Assembly: GCA_014904985.1 (NCBI GenBank)
Contig: MU128917.1
Location: forward strand, 102,232-166,231
Direction of reading: 5' to 3'
DNA from: Hydnum rufescens UP504
Taxonomy: Eukaryota > Basidiomycota > Agaricomycetes > Cantharellales > Hydnaceae
Length of the DNA: 64,000 nt
Both the position numbers and the translations under genes were made by a program. Shown piece after piece: positions 1 to 11,786 of the stretch (positions are counted from its first letter, which is position 1; each line of letters begins with the position of its first letter). The notes beneath the pieces were generated by a model, which made no database searches, was not told the DNA's origin, and saw only the letters and a list, made by a program, of their open reading frames with translations.

Positions 1-54
1 ACGATTGTGCTAAAAAAACGTAACGGGTCATAATTGCTTTGATCCGTATAGGGA

Positions 55-1635
55 TTATACGATGAACGCGAGTCCTCCATGGATGAGCTCGGGGGTTTCG
101 AGCCGACTGACACGACGGGCTTCATCCAAATCGAGTCCATTCGCATCAAAAAGTACGTCCTAACCGTATGGGGTTTTCCCACCTTAATCCAGTCCTTTGC
201 TACGTACTGACTACGCGCTTTCGTCCGTTTATGTAGATGGGGCCAGGCCAACGTTCGCAAGGGCCAAGGAGGCGTCGAAGCTAAAGACGTGTACGGCTCG
301 CGTGTCTGATGGGATATTTCTCCACACGAGATCCATGGATGCTAGTTGAAGGAAGGAAGGAAATCTTGTTGCAGCGGGGGGACTAGTCTCTTGCAATTGT
401 ACAATCTTTAGCAATTGAATCGAAATGAGAACGTTTTGTGTAATTTTGTTGACGTCTACGCATCAAATCTAGATCAATGAGGTCTGCGTACATATTGGGA
501 AGTCACGAGTGGACTATTTTATTGGGAGGGGGTGCGAGTAGGGTGGAGTTTGGTGCGGAGTGAGATTTAGGACAAGTATACAGTAGGGAGATTCGATTTG
601 CGCAGGCCGAAAAAGGGGGAAGTTGAGGGGGTGGAAATGAATGCGAGAAAAAAATACTTGGAGACCGGCGGAGATTAGTGTAGGGGATAGTGATGCCGAG
701 ACTACTTGAACTTTTTGGGAGACGTATGTATTATGATGACCGGGGTTCCATGAAATAAGCGACCAGCGCTGCAAGATCACCGTTCCCCGCGTCCGTGTAC
801 CTAAACCAAGGGAATTGACAAAATTGGGAATGATAAATCAGCATTCAGTTTCAATGTCTCTGAGAAGATCAAAGATAATCGCGTGGGCAGGAGACGAACA
901 CAGGTGTTGAAAAAACTCGAAATAGGAGACCGGGAATGAACGCACCCTTGTCTACGAGTGCCATAGAATTTGAGGGCGATGACATTACCATTCCATTGGT
1001 GAGTGGCTTGTCCGCCCGTGAGACGATTAATCTATGGGAATGTGCGATATACGAGGTGAATTGCTGCGCCGCTCGTCGAGTAGCAAGGAGAACTCACAGC
1101 GCGATTAGGTAAGGAACCGTCGATGAGAAAATCCGCACGATAAAATATATGCAGGGGGAAGCGCAAAGGAGCGCCACCGACACCACGAGTAATGACTATG
1201 TTCCCCGGTTCTCTAGTCCCCCCTACGTGTGGGATGGCGAGAGGAATCCATTTGCAGGGACCGGTCGTTTGTGGTCGGGCGAGGCAGTCGACTTTAATGA
1301 GTTGGGGACGTTCGTCGTTGTAGGGAAAGAGAATGGCGGTGAAAGAGGCTGCTGTCCCGAATTCGAGACTTTGAGGATCTATCTCCATTGGAATAGCAGG
1401 CTTAAATGGACGACATTCGAGACGATGCTTATTCCAATCCTATGAAAACTTGTGAGCGCCAAGGAAGAATAACCATGTATGACCGTATACCCACCCGTTG
1501 GAGATGATCTGGACAGCAGTACCAGGCAGCGTGACATCTAGAGCACCACAAGGTGGTCTGGTCGGCGCAAACGTTGCAAGGGTGAGTAATGAGAGAGAGA
1601 GACATCTGAGGACTGGTACTGACGAAATTAGGCAT
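55..1635 (-). CDS. MYND-type zinc finger protein (multi-exon)
   Basis: The N-terminal exon encodes an MYND zinc finger. It has CNVC, then CSRC, then WYCCPDHLQ, and across an intron it continues DWNKHRLEC (about 1390-1440). This matches the C-x2-C ... C-x2-C ... YC-x3-C ... H-x3-C layout of the family, which usually binds partner proteins. Downstream exons carry the extension common in fungal MYND proteins. Recognisable stretches are ILFPYNDERPQLIKVDC (about 1290-1345), WNGNVIALKFYGTRRQ (about 950-1000) and YTDAGNGDLAALVAYFME (about 735-800). A last exon probably ends at the stop at 55-57. The start is uncertain: ATG at 1635 or at 1605, and the latter puts the finger at residue 10. The gene lies head to head with the Y14 gene, about 350 bp away. 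No specific target can be named. Exon borders between 58 and 720 are tentative. Confidence 0.62.
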
Positions 1636-1984
1636 CCAAGCGCATAGACTTTATAGGCAGAAAATATATATGGCATTTTTAGGTCATGCCTAGCGTCGTA
1701 GGGGCGATAGATTGCGGTATCTGTGAGATGTCCTGATCCGTCGGTGCTATTGAAGCCGAGAACCTGAAACATGTGTTCGACAATTGGAAAAATATATCGA
1801 CATAAAACCCGGGAAGGCCACTCAAAGGCGGTGCAACTGTTACCGCCGTGTAGGCTCATCTAAATCAGCGAATACTTACATAATTCAAAAAAAAATAAAC
1901 CTGACGCTCGATTTGGTAGTCACGAACTCCGCCTACCGCGCGGACTTTAAAAATCTTGACAACACAACCACGCACGGCCGCAAC

Positions 1985-2721
1985 ATGGACGACTCGATGA
2001 ACATCGATGAAGGTCGCTCACTTGGTGTCCTCCGATCATACGTCGCGTAACTCACAGATGTTTCCCACCCCCAGGCAACGGCGCCGTTCGAAGAAAAGGA
2101 AGACTACATAGAACCGCAGGTTTTGGCCACTTTGCTTCTCTTTCCGGCCTTTTCTCATTGTTTCCTAGGCGGCCAAGGCACATCTGATCCCAATGAACAA
2201 AGCTATGATACACTTGAGGCCACCCAAACCAAAGATGGCGACGGGAAAGCCGCGCGGTGTATGTCCTACGCGTTTCCGTACCCTGTTTCAGCAGCCTCAC
2301 CATACATCTTGTAGCCGTTGAAGGCTGGATTGTCATGGTCACCAACGTCCACGAAGAGGCTACTGAGGACGACCTCCATGATCGATTCTCGGATTACGGC
2401 GAGATCCTCAACCTTCACTTGAATCTTGATCGCCGTACGGGATATGTCAAGGTAGGTTTTTTTTATTTTTATGCATACATCTCCTTAAGGGTCTCAAGTG
2501 TATTAATTCGATCTCGATCGTTTTATGAGGGGTATGCACTCGTTGAATACGCCACCTATTCCGACGCGTTGTCTGCAATCGAGCAGGCAAATGGATCCAC
2601 ACTATTGGAACAGGTCCTGCAATGCGATTTTGCATTTGTCCGACCTCCGCCCACAGGTCCCAGGCGGAAACAAGGTGGCAGACAGGGGAGAGGCCGCAGT
2701 GCCAGTCCTGGGAGGAGATGA
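1985..2721 (+). CDS. Exon junction complex RNA-binding protein Y14 / RBM8A
   Basis: The product is the Y14 subunit of the exon junction complex, which pairs with Mago nashi on spliced mRNA. The single RRM is unmistakable: [20 protein letters not shown], then [31 protein letters not shown] and FAFVRPPP, followed by a basic RGR/SPGRR tail as in animal Y14. Well-supported introns are 2259-2314 (donor GTATGT) and 2452-2529. Splicing them joins KAARS to VEGWIV and TGYVK to GYALVEY. A first intron around 2013-2074 and another ending near 2170 are less certain, so the acidic/basic N-terminus is approximate. The ATG at 1985 opens MDDSMNIDE, an acidic start typical of the family. The stop is at 2719-2721. 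Confidence 0.88.
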
Positions 2722-3739
2722 GTTGTATTGCAAGTACTCCCGTCAGTGGCAAAATGTAGTCTCCAACAGCGGTCGCTGTGTGCCCGAAATGATAGCCGCA
2801 CTCGCAGCAACTAGTAGTCTCTTTCATCGGGGAAGCGGTGCCGCCGGTTTCCCTGATTGTAGATTCATTCTAACAACTGAAACCGCAAAAACCAAGTACA
2901 GTACAGTAAAAGGATCGTGGGTCAATTGTGGAAGCGCCCATGGTTGAGCCTTTTTTTTTGGTTCCTGAAGAAGTCCAGATTAGCGTAGTCTGATGTGCCT
3001 GTTGGACGTAAATCTGACATAGTCCACCGCCCGTATTTCACAATCCCCGTTTGTTCGTCTACGCCGAGCCCACAATTATAGACAATTATACCTCTGGGGA
3101 ACGGGCCCATCCTCCCCAAGCCCGATTCTATTCTCGCACGACACCGAGTTGGGGAAAAACGAGGGCGTGAGATGGTGGGACCTAATTGAGGTAAACTTTG
3201 TGTGGCCCGATGAGCCTGGGCAAGCACAAAAGCCATCCGGGTCACCCGAATGAGGGAATTGCACTGATGCATGGCAGAGAATTGAAATGGGCCTACTCTC
3301 GGGTTAGTCGTCGGCCAATGTTTTTCGCGGCGTTCGCGACAGCCCAGATCCACGGGGACTGCATAAATATGTCGATTATTCTCCTGAATGTCATTGCACG
3401 ACGAACAGGAATTTCGTAATCTGTTTTGAGCGACCAACAAATCACCCCAGATTTCTCCACCCACCTCCATGGGTCTGGATATTGGGTAAATGCGTCAGCT
3501 CGGTGATTCACAGATATCCAGTCATTTCGTCAAGTGCACGACACAATTCGGCCGACGGGAAAGGCCAGTCTTATAGCCACATAGCGAATAAATTAAAAAA
3601 CAACTCTCCACAATAACCCCCAATAAACATAGCGCGCATACAGGCGCAAAGCTTCAGATGCACAAATAAGGCCAAGCAGCCCAGACCCGCCGGCGTTTTC
3701 CGGCCGGAAGCAATTTCAATATCCCTTTTAACTCAAAAA
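2722..3739. other. Intergenic stretch without a supported gene
   Basis: About 1 kb between Y14 and the HP1-like gene. Open frames exist on both strands, the longest 182 codons on the minus strand at 2922-3470. None shows a family motif or a convincing exon chain. The last ~150 bp before 3740 are probably the HP1 promoter and 5' leader. Confidence 0.5.
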
Positions 3740-4999
3740 ATGGCTAAGGCATCCCGTGCAGACTCTGGGGAGGAGAGCGACAGTTCGGCAGAAGTCGAGA
3801 GGGGGGTTGCAAAAGAAACCTCCTCCTCCTCCAAGAAGCGCAAGTCATCTTCCGTCAAAGCAAAAAACGCGACACCACCCTCTCCAGCCGCCACCGACGA
3901 TGATCAAGCAGGCGAAGAGGAAGAGGAGCCAGGAGAGGACGGCGATGAGGAAGTTTATGAGATCGAGAGGATTATCAAAGCCGAAATGGGCCATTTCCAA
4001 CCAGTTCCGTTAGCACGGTCGCGTCGATCTATTTCCCATCTAACATGCGTATATTATCCACTGTAGGGCGTTCACGGGTATCTCGTGCATTGGAAAGGGT
4101 ATCCTTCCTCAGAGGACTCGTGGGTGAATGAACCAGATGCCGAGTACGTTGTTGTCCTTTTACGCGTTTTCTTCTCCCCTCTTCTTATGAGACATCCCCA
4201 AGAGGTGCGATGGAACTCATAAACGAATTTTGGAAAAAGCACAAAAAAACAGGTGCCACGAAGGCGCGTAAATCTGGTGGCGGAAATCACAGTCTGCCAG
4301 AGATAACACCTGCACGCAAGAGCGCGTCTTCCGCCGTGGACAGTGAAGAACTCGCGCCCGCTTCGAAATCCTCCAAGGCAGCAAAGGGAACGACTCCGAA
4401 GACGCCCAAATCCTCTACTCGTGTAAAGCGCCCTCGCGTCTCCGATGCATCTGACAAGATGGACGTAGACGAGGTGGAGGACGCACAACCGGAGGACGAA
4501 GATGCCCCGCCACCTCCAAAAAGGAAAGCCTCCAATAATGGCAAGAGTCGTGCCAAAGCGTCGACCACAACAAAGTCGAAATTGAAGGTCACCAAACTCG
4601 AAGATTCCGAGTTAACTGGGGGTTCTATGCATTCGACGCAGATGAGTCAAAAATACGAACATCTCGATAATTGGGAGGACATCGTCAGCCAAATCAGCAC
4701 TGTCGAGCGGGATAGTGATAACAAGCTTCAAATTTATTGGGTTAGGTACGTACTCGTAGCACATGCGCATATTACTCATTCCCGCCGAGTTGACTGTTAC
4801 GGTCCATCCAGCACCGCCCAAGAAGATTGCCTGACACCAGCCGAAACGTTCAAACATAAGGCACCCATACTAGTCAGTCGATGTTCCTCCCACCGATCCA
4901 ATTCCTTGCCTCGAATCCTCACTGCTTCGCACTTTGCAGCTCATCAATTTCTATGAGTCAAACCTAAGGTGGCGCCCTAATTCCACGCAGACTCGCTAG
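3740..4999 (+). CDS. Heterochromatin protein 1-like (chromodomain plus chromoshadow domain)
   Basis: Five exons give a 334-residue product with introns at 4004-4066, 4144-4202, 4746-4811 and 4873-4939; all phases agree and the total is a multiple of three. An acidic Ser/Glu-rich N-terminus leads into a chromodomain (about residues 70-125): VYEIERIIKAEMGHFQP, GVHGYLVHWKGYPSSEDSW, then MELINEFWKK. The Tyr, Trp and Tyr expected to cage methyl-lysine are present. A Lys/Ser-rich hinge with basic clusters follows. The chromoshadow domain begins YEHLDNWEDIVSQISTVERD and ends LINFYESNLRWRPN, as in Swi6/HP1. The protein should bind H3K9-methylated nucleosomes and dimerise through the shadow domain. 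Context adds nothing on function, but heavily mutated repeats lie later in the same window. Confidence 0.92.
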
Positions 5000-5594
5000 T
5001 CGTTTCGTGAATCGAAGTTTGCGGGGCTGCCGTCCCTTTGTATATTCGCTGCCATATCGCAGCAAGGCACCCAAGGCTATCTCATACTGTTCATTTTTCA
5101 ACCCTTGCTCCGATCAATCCTATTTGTTATGAGCACCACATCCTCTATGTTTGCTTGATGACCTGCCATTTTGTCTAGTCCGTTTGATTATCAGGCCGGT
5201 CGAACCCCCCCTGGCTCTCTCTGTCCATGGTTACAATCCATACCTTACTACTAGCCATTCCTTCATTTTTGTTCAATGCTGAGACTTGGAAAATATTTCG
5301 GCTATTCTCTCTGGATCTGGTCAAGATAATACGAAGTGGGCCTCAAAAGCATGGACCGAAAACAAAGAAGCGTGGAATGAGCATGGTAAATATCAGATCA
5401 GGTCATATACATAGGGTCGTGATTGGGCATGGAAAAAGTGAAGCACGGAGAACCATCACGCGAAGATAAGAGAGTGCCATAACGCATTGCCATGGGATTA
5501 TTTGCGGAAGAAAACATGCATTCTGGAGATCTGGAGCAAGGCAGTGCGGTGAATAGGAAAAAGAGACGATTGGACGGGAACATGGAGGGGGAAA
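5000..5594. other. Intergenic region between convergent genes
   Basis: About 600 bp between the HP1-like stop and the stop of the minus-strand gene at 5595. It should contain both 3' UTRs. No coding signal was recognised. Confidence 0.5.
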
Positions 5595-8454
5595 TCATAG
5601 CTCCTCATGGGGCGCAACAACGGCATGGGACTGGGTAGAAGCATCTTGAGCACCTCGAGGGAGCGAGGGTGATGATGGTGAGGAGCTCGCGGGAGGCATT
5701 GCTGCTTCTTCGGCTGGCGAAGAAGACAACGTTGCCTGGGATGCAGCGTCGTTGATAATTGAGGGGGTAACAACGGCACCTTCGGCAGAAGATCCAGCAG
5801 AAGTCCCAGTCTTGTCTTCCAAGTAATCTTGTGAATCACCCGAGGCCTCAGACGCAGTTTTATGTTCGTCCTGGATCCATTCTTCCGCTCGTGGCTGGGT
5901 AGGGACAGCGTTCGGGACAAATGATACCCTGTCTGAAAGTACCTTGGTCACGGCTTGGTACACTTCGCTAACCTTTTCAGCTCCGAATTTATAGAGGCCT
6001 TCTGCATCGCCAAAGATGTCATCCAAGATTCCATCAGCGATCGCTTCATGGATTTCGGCAGCTGGCTTCTGGCTCGGGGTAGGTGCGGAGTCGGGTGCTT
6101 TTGATTCCACGACCTCACCAGCGCGATGAAGGGCAGAAAGCACCTCTTCGCGATCGCGACCAATGAAAGGCGCGTCAGCAAACTCCTTACGAGCGTCAGC
6201 CACAGGTAAGATAGAGAAAACCGGTTCCTTATTGGAGCTAGACGAGCCAGAATCATCCGCCTCTGTGCCAGCAAACTGGCGAAGCCCCGCGTGGTGGACC
6301 CGTTGGAGTTCGGCGAAGAACGCGACGAGGGTTTCCTGCAGATCATTCTGGAGGTCAGCTAGGGCGGAGGGAAGAGGATCTTCAGGGGAATCCGGGTGAG
6401 TGCCATTTGCAAGTGCCTTGTAATCCTCGCCATATGCTTGAGCAGCTGCACATATCCGGTCAGATAGCACTAGTATAATCATTGACGAAACACCCACTGT
6501 GCATCAGGTCATGATATCGCTAGTCAATCAAAAGTAATATAATCAGCAATGACAGGGGTCAACGAACCGCATCACATACCCTCCAGTCGGCAGGGGTGAC
6601 ATCATCCAACCAGGCGTAATCCATGCCAATGTCAGCCTGAGCCTCGCCAGCAATGTCCTCCACAGGTTTAAAGTGCTTAGCAGCCTCTTCATCAACCTTG
6701 TCACGAACATCAGCCCACCACTGGGCAACGGTATTGCTCAGAGACGTGGCATTTTCGCCATACCGCTCCTCGACCTTCCCGACAACACGATCAAAGAGGG
6801 CGACCTTCTCTTCTCCACTATATTGGCTGGCTACAAGCTTCCGCGCATACGCCTCGGTTCCCTTGATCCCCTTGGCCCCAGCAGCTTTGAACGCGGCGAC
6901 CAGAGAGCCAATCTCGCCCTCGGAGGAAGAGATATCAGCTATAGCACGTTCTCGAATGGCAGTGATGTTATGAATCACGGATTGAAGCCCTTGTTTTCCC
7001 TGCTCGTGGACCTTGGCTTCCCATCCAGCATGTCGTGCTTCAATGTTCCGGCGTTTCTCTCTGGTTTCAATTAACTTTGCCTCTCTGGCCGCTTCATCTT
7101 CGAAGGGAGCGATAGGCTCAATGGGATCTTCTGGGGTTATTGCACCCCTTGAAGAAGGTTCCTCCTCTGTCAGCGAGGCAATGAACTCCTCTACATCAAG
7201 TTCTGCGGGCGTAGGGTTGTTCTCCGGCTCGGGCTCGAGCTCCGGTGCATCAGAGACAAAGTGCAGTGTAGTATGAGCAGGGACGACACTCTCGACGTCA
7301 GAGGGGGATGGTGATAAAGTCGTGGAGACCGCAGGAAATTCCGAAGCAGTGAAAACCTCTGCAACCTCTTCCACGGATGAGAAAACGGAATGTAGAACGG
7401 GCATGATAGTTACTGCATCGGTGGGAAGCGCCTTGCTAGTGTGCCGGTCGCCACCAAGCTCTTCTATTTTTGCCCAAATCTTCCGAATCTGGACATCAAC
7501 GTACTCGCTCTTCAAATGCGCAACGCGAGGACCCAAGTGTTTGATAAACCACTGGGGACCTTCCTTTATCTGCTCCCAGATAGGTACGAGGTAAGGTTGA
7601 GCCTTAGTCCAATACTCTATAGCCAAAAACCAAGCTCGACGCAAGTACGGTAACGATTTTGCGTACGACTGTTTAAGGGCGAGTGACGTACGATCGAGGT
7701 AAGGTCTAGCATGGCGCTGAGCTTGCCGGATGTAGGGCTCGACGCGAGAAATATATGGTCGTACACGGGCATCATACTCTTGTTCAAGCCTTCGAGTATA
7801 CGGTAGGAAGTATGGAACAAGTTTGCGTTGCAGTATGATATACCTCGGGTAGATGGCGGCGCGGGTCAGTTGTACGTATGGCGAAGTTAATCGTATGGCC
7901 TCGTTGATATGTGGTTTAACGACATTAACGTATGGCGAGACCGCAGGGTGAGAAAATGCAAGGTTGATCGGGGTGAAAATTATTGGCTCGAGAGCCTTTC
8001 GCACATCATGGAGTTTACGACATGTTGGATTTTCGAGCCGCGTGTCTTCTGGACACACCAACACGTAATAAATGGTTAGAGAAACAAACACCCCTCGAAG
8101 GAAGTGATCGAAGAAGGATTTCCTCTTCCGTTGTCGTGTCTAATGCATTCCTCACGTTTGCATGGAAGCAAATGATACAGCGAACGAAGCTTACTTTGGC
8201 ACCCTTCTTCTTCGTTTTTGGCTTAGGCTTCGGTGGTGATTCTGGCTGGCCATCCTTGACGTTTCACGTACTCAAGAAGGGAGATTAGATAGAGAAAATC
8301 GGATGGGACATACGATTGGTTGAGACGGTTCCGGTGACGTTATCTGAGTGGTGTTAGCTACTTTGCCATTTGTGACAGGCGAGGCCTTTTGTTTTTTGTT
8401 GGAGCCTAGAGCAGTGCCTTTTGACGGCGAAGGCGACACCCCGCCTCTAGCCAT
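5595..8454 (-). CDS. Membrane-anchored protein with Pro-Tyr amphipathic repeats, function unknown
   Basis: Exon 1 starts MARGGVSPSPSKG at 8454 and is Lys/Pro-rich. A short exon (KPKPKTKKKGAK) follows. The main exon then opens RQRKRKSFFDHFLRG and runs straight into a hydrophobic segment, VFVSLTIYYVLV, near 8050-8090. This looks like a single membrane anchor with a basic cytoplasmic flank. After it come about 130 residues with Pro-Tyr pairs every 10-12 residues (SPYVN, SPYVQ, VPYFLPY, RPYIS, EPYIR, RPYLD, LPYLR, QPYLV). An acidic Ser/Pro region and a helical domain follow. Splicing near 6490-6600 joins DWR to RYHDLMH and on to TAQAYGEDYKAL. The C-terminus is Ser/Ala-rich. Homologous conserved hypothetical proteins seem to exist in basidiomycetes, but I do not recognise a function. 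Confidence 0.72.
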
Positions 8455-8663
8455 GCGCGTCTTCGATGCTAAGTAATGCTAAGATAAGACGAGGGGGAGT
8501 GTGCAATTCACCACCGGAGACAGCCGTCTACACCGCAATTCCATTCCATTCTTAAGAAAGCTATTACTTGTGCAGCTAGTGCTTCCTTCCTGACTCTGCC
8601 ACACCATCGGCTCATAGTGATCGTCGTCTTACATTTTTTCGACCGGCGTCTCACGAAGCTTGA
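8455..8663. promoter_or_regulatory. Divergent promoter shared by the Pro-Tyr membrane protein and SKP1-like genes
   Basis: About 209 bp separate the two opposed start codons. A pyrimidine-rich stretch lies just upstream of the SKP1-like ATG. No specific operator was identified. Confidence 0.4.
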
Positions 8664-9500
8664 ATGATCGTTTCTCTCGTCTCTTCCGACGGGAAGTTAT
8701 ACCAGGTTGATGAAGCAGTGGCTCGGAGATCTGGCGTTATTTATACTGTTCTAGAAGGTATTTTTACCATCAGTGTGGCGTGTTATTGGGACAACTTCAC
8801 TCCCCAAATTGTTCCAAAGACATCGGGAATCAGAAACCAATTCCTTTGCTCAATGTCCCATCCCACGTCTTGAAGCAGGCAAGATCGATGGCCATCTCAA
8901 AATCCCCAGTTCCATCCATATCCTAACTATCCTCCAATGCCTAGGTCATCGAATACTGCGAATACCACCGTACTGATCCACTACCACAGGACGCGGAATG
9001 GTCCGGCCCTGCGAGAGCAGAGCTCGTCCGCAGAAAGGCTGTCGTCAGCGACTGGGACAAAAAATTCATCGATTGTGACCAAACTTTGCTATTCGAGATC
9101 ATACAAGCCGCGAGTTACCTTGACATCAAGCCCTTGTTGTTGGTCATCATGTATACCTAGGGGGCCTTCACATTGCCAACTTCTCTTGTTCGTAGGGACC
9201 TCGGGTGTAAAACTGTTGCCAATATGATGACTGGGTACGACGTCCTATTCCCGCCCTCCATGCTACTGACTCCGATCGATGGTATCAAGGAAAAGCGTGG
9301 AGGATATACGTGCATTGTTTCACATCGAAAATGATTTCACCCCAGAAGAAGAGGTGAGTTGTGATAATGATTTCATTCACTTCGAACGGCGTTCCGAGCA
9401 TATGAAACACTCCTGTTCGTAGACTGCGATGCAGGTGGAACGATCCGAGTTTGAGTCTCTCTACAACGTATGTGTGTGCCGACGAGTCGTATCTCTTTGA
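8664..9500 (+). CDS. SKP1-like SCF ubiquitin ligase adaptor with divergent C-terminus
   Basis: Six exons: 8664-8757, 8820-8878, 8945-9138, 9196-9234, 9290-9353 and about 9423-9500. Their phases agree and they rebuild a SKP1 fold. The BTB/POZ part reads VSLVSSDGKLYQVDEAVARRS, then PIPLLNVPSHVLKQVIEYCEYH. The C-terminal helices read FEIIQAASYLDIKPLLD, then CKTVANMMTGKSVEDIRALF and HIENDFTPEEE. SKP1 links CUL1 to F-box proteins. The intron 8879-8944 has a GC donor (CAG/GCAAGA). The last exon is odd: the usual short tail ending in an acidic W-x-E-D/E motif is replaced by MQVERSEFESLYNV and more unrelated residues. This may be a paralogue, or the last exon may be mis-chosen. Product about 175 residues. 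Confidence 0.82.
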
Positions 9501-9939
9501 TGCGTCTCGCCCCTTGTTGCGTACCACTCACATCAGAGCGTTATTCTGGTAGATCATGATAAAATCCATGGCAGGTGGAGTAAACGCTCCAGTCACCTCG
9601 CTGCCAATTCCAGGGAAAGCTCGCCGTCGGTTGAGAGCACCACATTATTAAATTGTATTGGTTGTGGCTGCTTTTGCCATCGTCGTCTTGCCCTTTGTTA
9701 CCTTACCTCCAATAGGATAGCACGCCCACGCACGGTCTCCATAACCCTCCAGGTCACATTATCATTACATATCTTCCGCGGTATTCACATGCTCTTCAAG
9801 CTTAGAACGCTGCTTTTAGTTTTGGCGTTCCCTTTAGCTGCTCCGCGTGTTTTTGTGTCGATGTGTAAAGACCCCGATTCCAATCGACTACCTATCGGAC
9901 AGGGGTATACCCAGCAAGATCCTTTCTTTCGCCCCTGGA
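9501..9939. other. Intergenic region between convergent genes
   Basis: About 440 bp between the SKP1-like gene and the TMEM97-like gene; both 3' UTRs should lie here. Nothing else was recognised. Confidence 0.45.
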
Positions 9940-10747
9940 TTATTCCGTCTTCTTATCACCCATCCCAGCGTCCGCTGCGCCAGCAAGTTTGAACAGACGA
10001 TACGACCCGTCTATTGCCATGAAAAGTGGGATAAAGAAGAACGGCGCGTAGTTACCGATAATGAATCTCCTGAAGGCGTTAAAAGTACGTGTTAATTTCC
10101 TCCAATCGCGGCGACTCGGCATGACAGTGGCATGACATAACGCACCGCTGCCACTCGGTAAGGGTAGCATTCTGCATGCCAAATGAAGACGGAACACCTT
10201 CAGGTGCACTTGGGACGGCAAGAATAGTTGCGAAACACGGTATCAGAGTGGTAGCTTGCGATGCCCCATATATAACGAGCAGTATCCACGTCGTTTTCGA
10301 CCCTATGAGGCTCCAGTTTAGTCTAGCTTATGCAGTGAACTGCATTTCTGGATGGATGGAGGGAGGGCAGGCGAGCATACCTTTCCATAATCCAATGGCT
10401 GCCAATATATCTAATGGAATTTGGACAAATCTGGGAAGTAGAGATGAGTCTCGAGTGGCGGCAGAATGACTCGGAAAAGCCTCTTACCCTTCGAGGCATA
10501 TAGTTAACGCGTTGAACCACGCGTACCGCCAAGGATCCCCAAAGAGTCCTTGCGCCCCCATAATGAGCGGGTCGTGAGATATATCAATGTAGAATTGAGG
10601 CACTCGTTTGAGCGCGTCCGGCAGAAGATGTTGGGGATATAGGTATTGCAGATCAATAAGCAGAGCAATAGCTGCATGAAGAATGAAGAATCCAAAGTAA
10701 AATGCATCAAGGGGTCGAGATGTTAATGGGCTACGCTTTGAAGACAT
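9940..10747 (-). CDS. EXPERA-domain membrane protein, TMEM97/sigma-2 receptor family
   Basis: The first exon (10488-10747) starts MSSKRSPLTSRPLDAFYFGF and continues with a hydrophobic helix, then LLIDLQYLYPQHLLPDAL and DPLIMGAQGLFGDPWRYAWF. This is the characteristic lumenal loop of the EXPERA fold. The next exon gives FVQIPLDILAAIGLWK. A third gives WILLVIYGASQATTLIPCFA, and the last gives NYAPFFFIPLFMAIDGSYRL before the stop. This matches the four-helix TMEM97 layout and length (about 180-190 residues). Family members sit in the ER and act in sterol/NPC1-related lipid handling. The upstream in-frame ATG at 10864 would add 39 residues with no family match, so the start at 10747 is preferred. 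Confidence 0.82.
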
Positions 10748-11146
10748 CGCGCTCGAACTCCAGCCAAATTCAATCTCGGGAGCAAACCCAGAATCCAGAA
10801 TCCTAGGATTGCGGAAATATCCCAGCCTCACTCTAGATCTCTGGGACCACAACCATATCGCCATCGCAAATAAGGCCCTTCCGTATTCAGTTCTTAGTCT
10901 TGCGCAAGCACACGTATGTACAAGTTAGAGTCCTGACGCGAAATACAAAGCCTTCTCGTGGAAATACCATATCTCTAGCTCACGCGGTCAACTACGGTGT
11001 CCACTTGGCCTTAGTTGGTTTCCGCCGCCACCACATACAGTAATTACCAGTCAGCTATAAACACAGAGCCTTACGAATGTCATCCCCGTTGTCAGATCAT
11101 CACGACATGACACTATAGTTATTTCGTCGGTGCATTCTCGATAAAA
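10748..11146. promoter_or_regulatory. Divergent intergenic promoter region
   Basis: About 400 bp between the opposed starts of the TMEM97-like gene and the small unknown gene. No specific motif was identified. Confidence 0.35.
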
Positions 11147-11786
11147 ATGAATCAGAATTCTTCAATTCCCGAGCCCAGCACCCAACACGTTGGCGACACC
11201 GCCGAGTATATGATGGGCGAGAATGGGGCAATTAGAGGAGTGCATGGACCGCAAGAGCTGCCGAAAGCTCGGCAGATACCGTTGTCAGGAATCGGATTCG
11301 GAATTCCTACCTCAATTGGACAAAGTTGCTAGCTGCACAAAAACTACCCGTTCTATCTCCCAAAGGACAGTTTATTGTATAAGTTCGACTCGACGTATCT
11401 GTCCGACACCTCTTCGATGACTGCACCAAAAGCGACGAAAAAAGGCCGTACCATGAGTACGCACAAGACAGCAGTGGCCGCAGCGACAGTGGCGCAGAAA
11501 CGCAGCGATAGGAAGCATGATATTGGACGGCGGGGAAACAAACAGTCCAAGCAGGCGGATCGTGATATTCTCGAGGCCCTTGATCACCAAATGAGGGATA
11601 TATTCGTGCGTACTTTCAGATTCCGGTATTTTGGGGGCCTTAATCTGTTTTATTCTGGTCTGTCTTTAGCCATCTCCGTTAGTGCCTCTGTCTGCACCGA
11701 ACGATGAAGAATTAGCGACAAAACTTCCGCACCTTGTTGATGATGCTGAGGTTGATCGTCTCCAATCGGCATTAGGGAAGATATGA
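11147..11786 (+). CDS. Small protein of unknown function (tentative gene model)
   Basis: I do not recognise the family. A readable chain of coding segments suggests a real gene. An ATG at 11147 opens MNQNSSIPEPSTQH. After one or two introns comes LHKNYPFYLPKDSLLYKF (acceptor near 11333). It continues into a Lys/Thr-rich stretch and RDILEALDHQMRDIF. Splicing from about 11605 to 11662 joins PSPLVPLSAPNDEELATKLP and VDDAEVDRLQSALGKI, with a stop at 11784-11786. The product would be a soluble, partly helical protein of roughly 150-190 residues. Exon borders before 11333 are unresolved. Confidence 0.4.

Noticed and set aside
2922..3470. 182-codon minus-strand open frame
   Set aside because: No family motif, no convincing start context or exon partners, and overlapping frames of similar quality exist on both strands.
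10748..10864. Upstream ATG at 10864 for the TMEM97-like gene
   Set aside because: It would add residues with no family similarity before the first helix; the ATG at 10747 fits the family.
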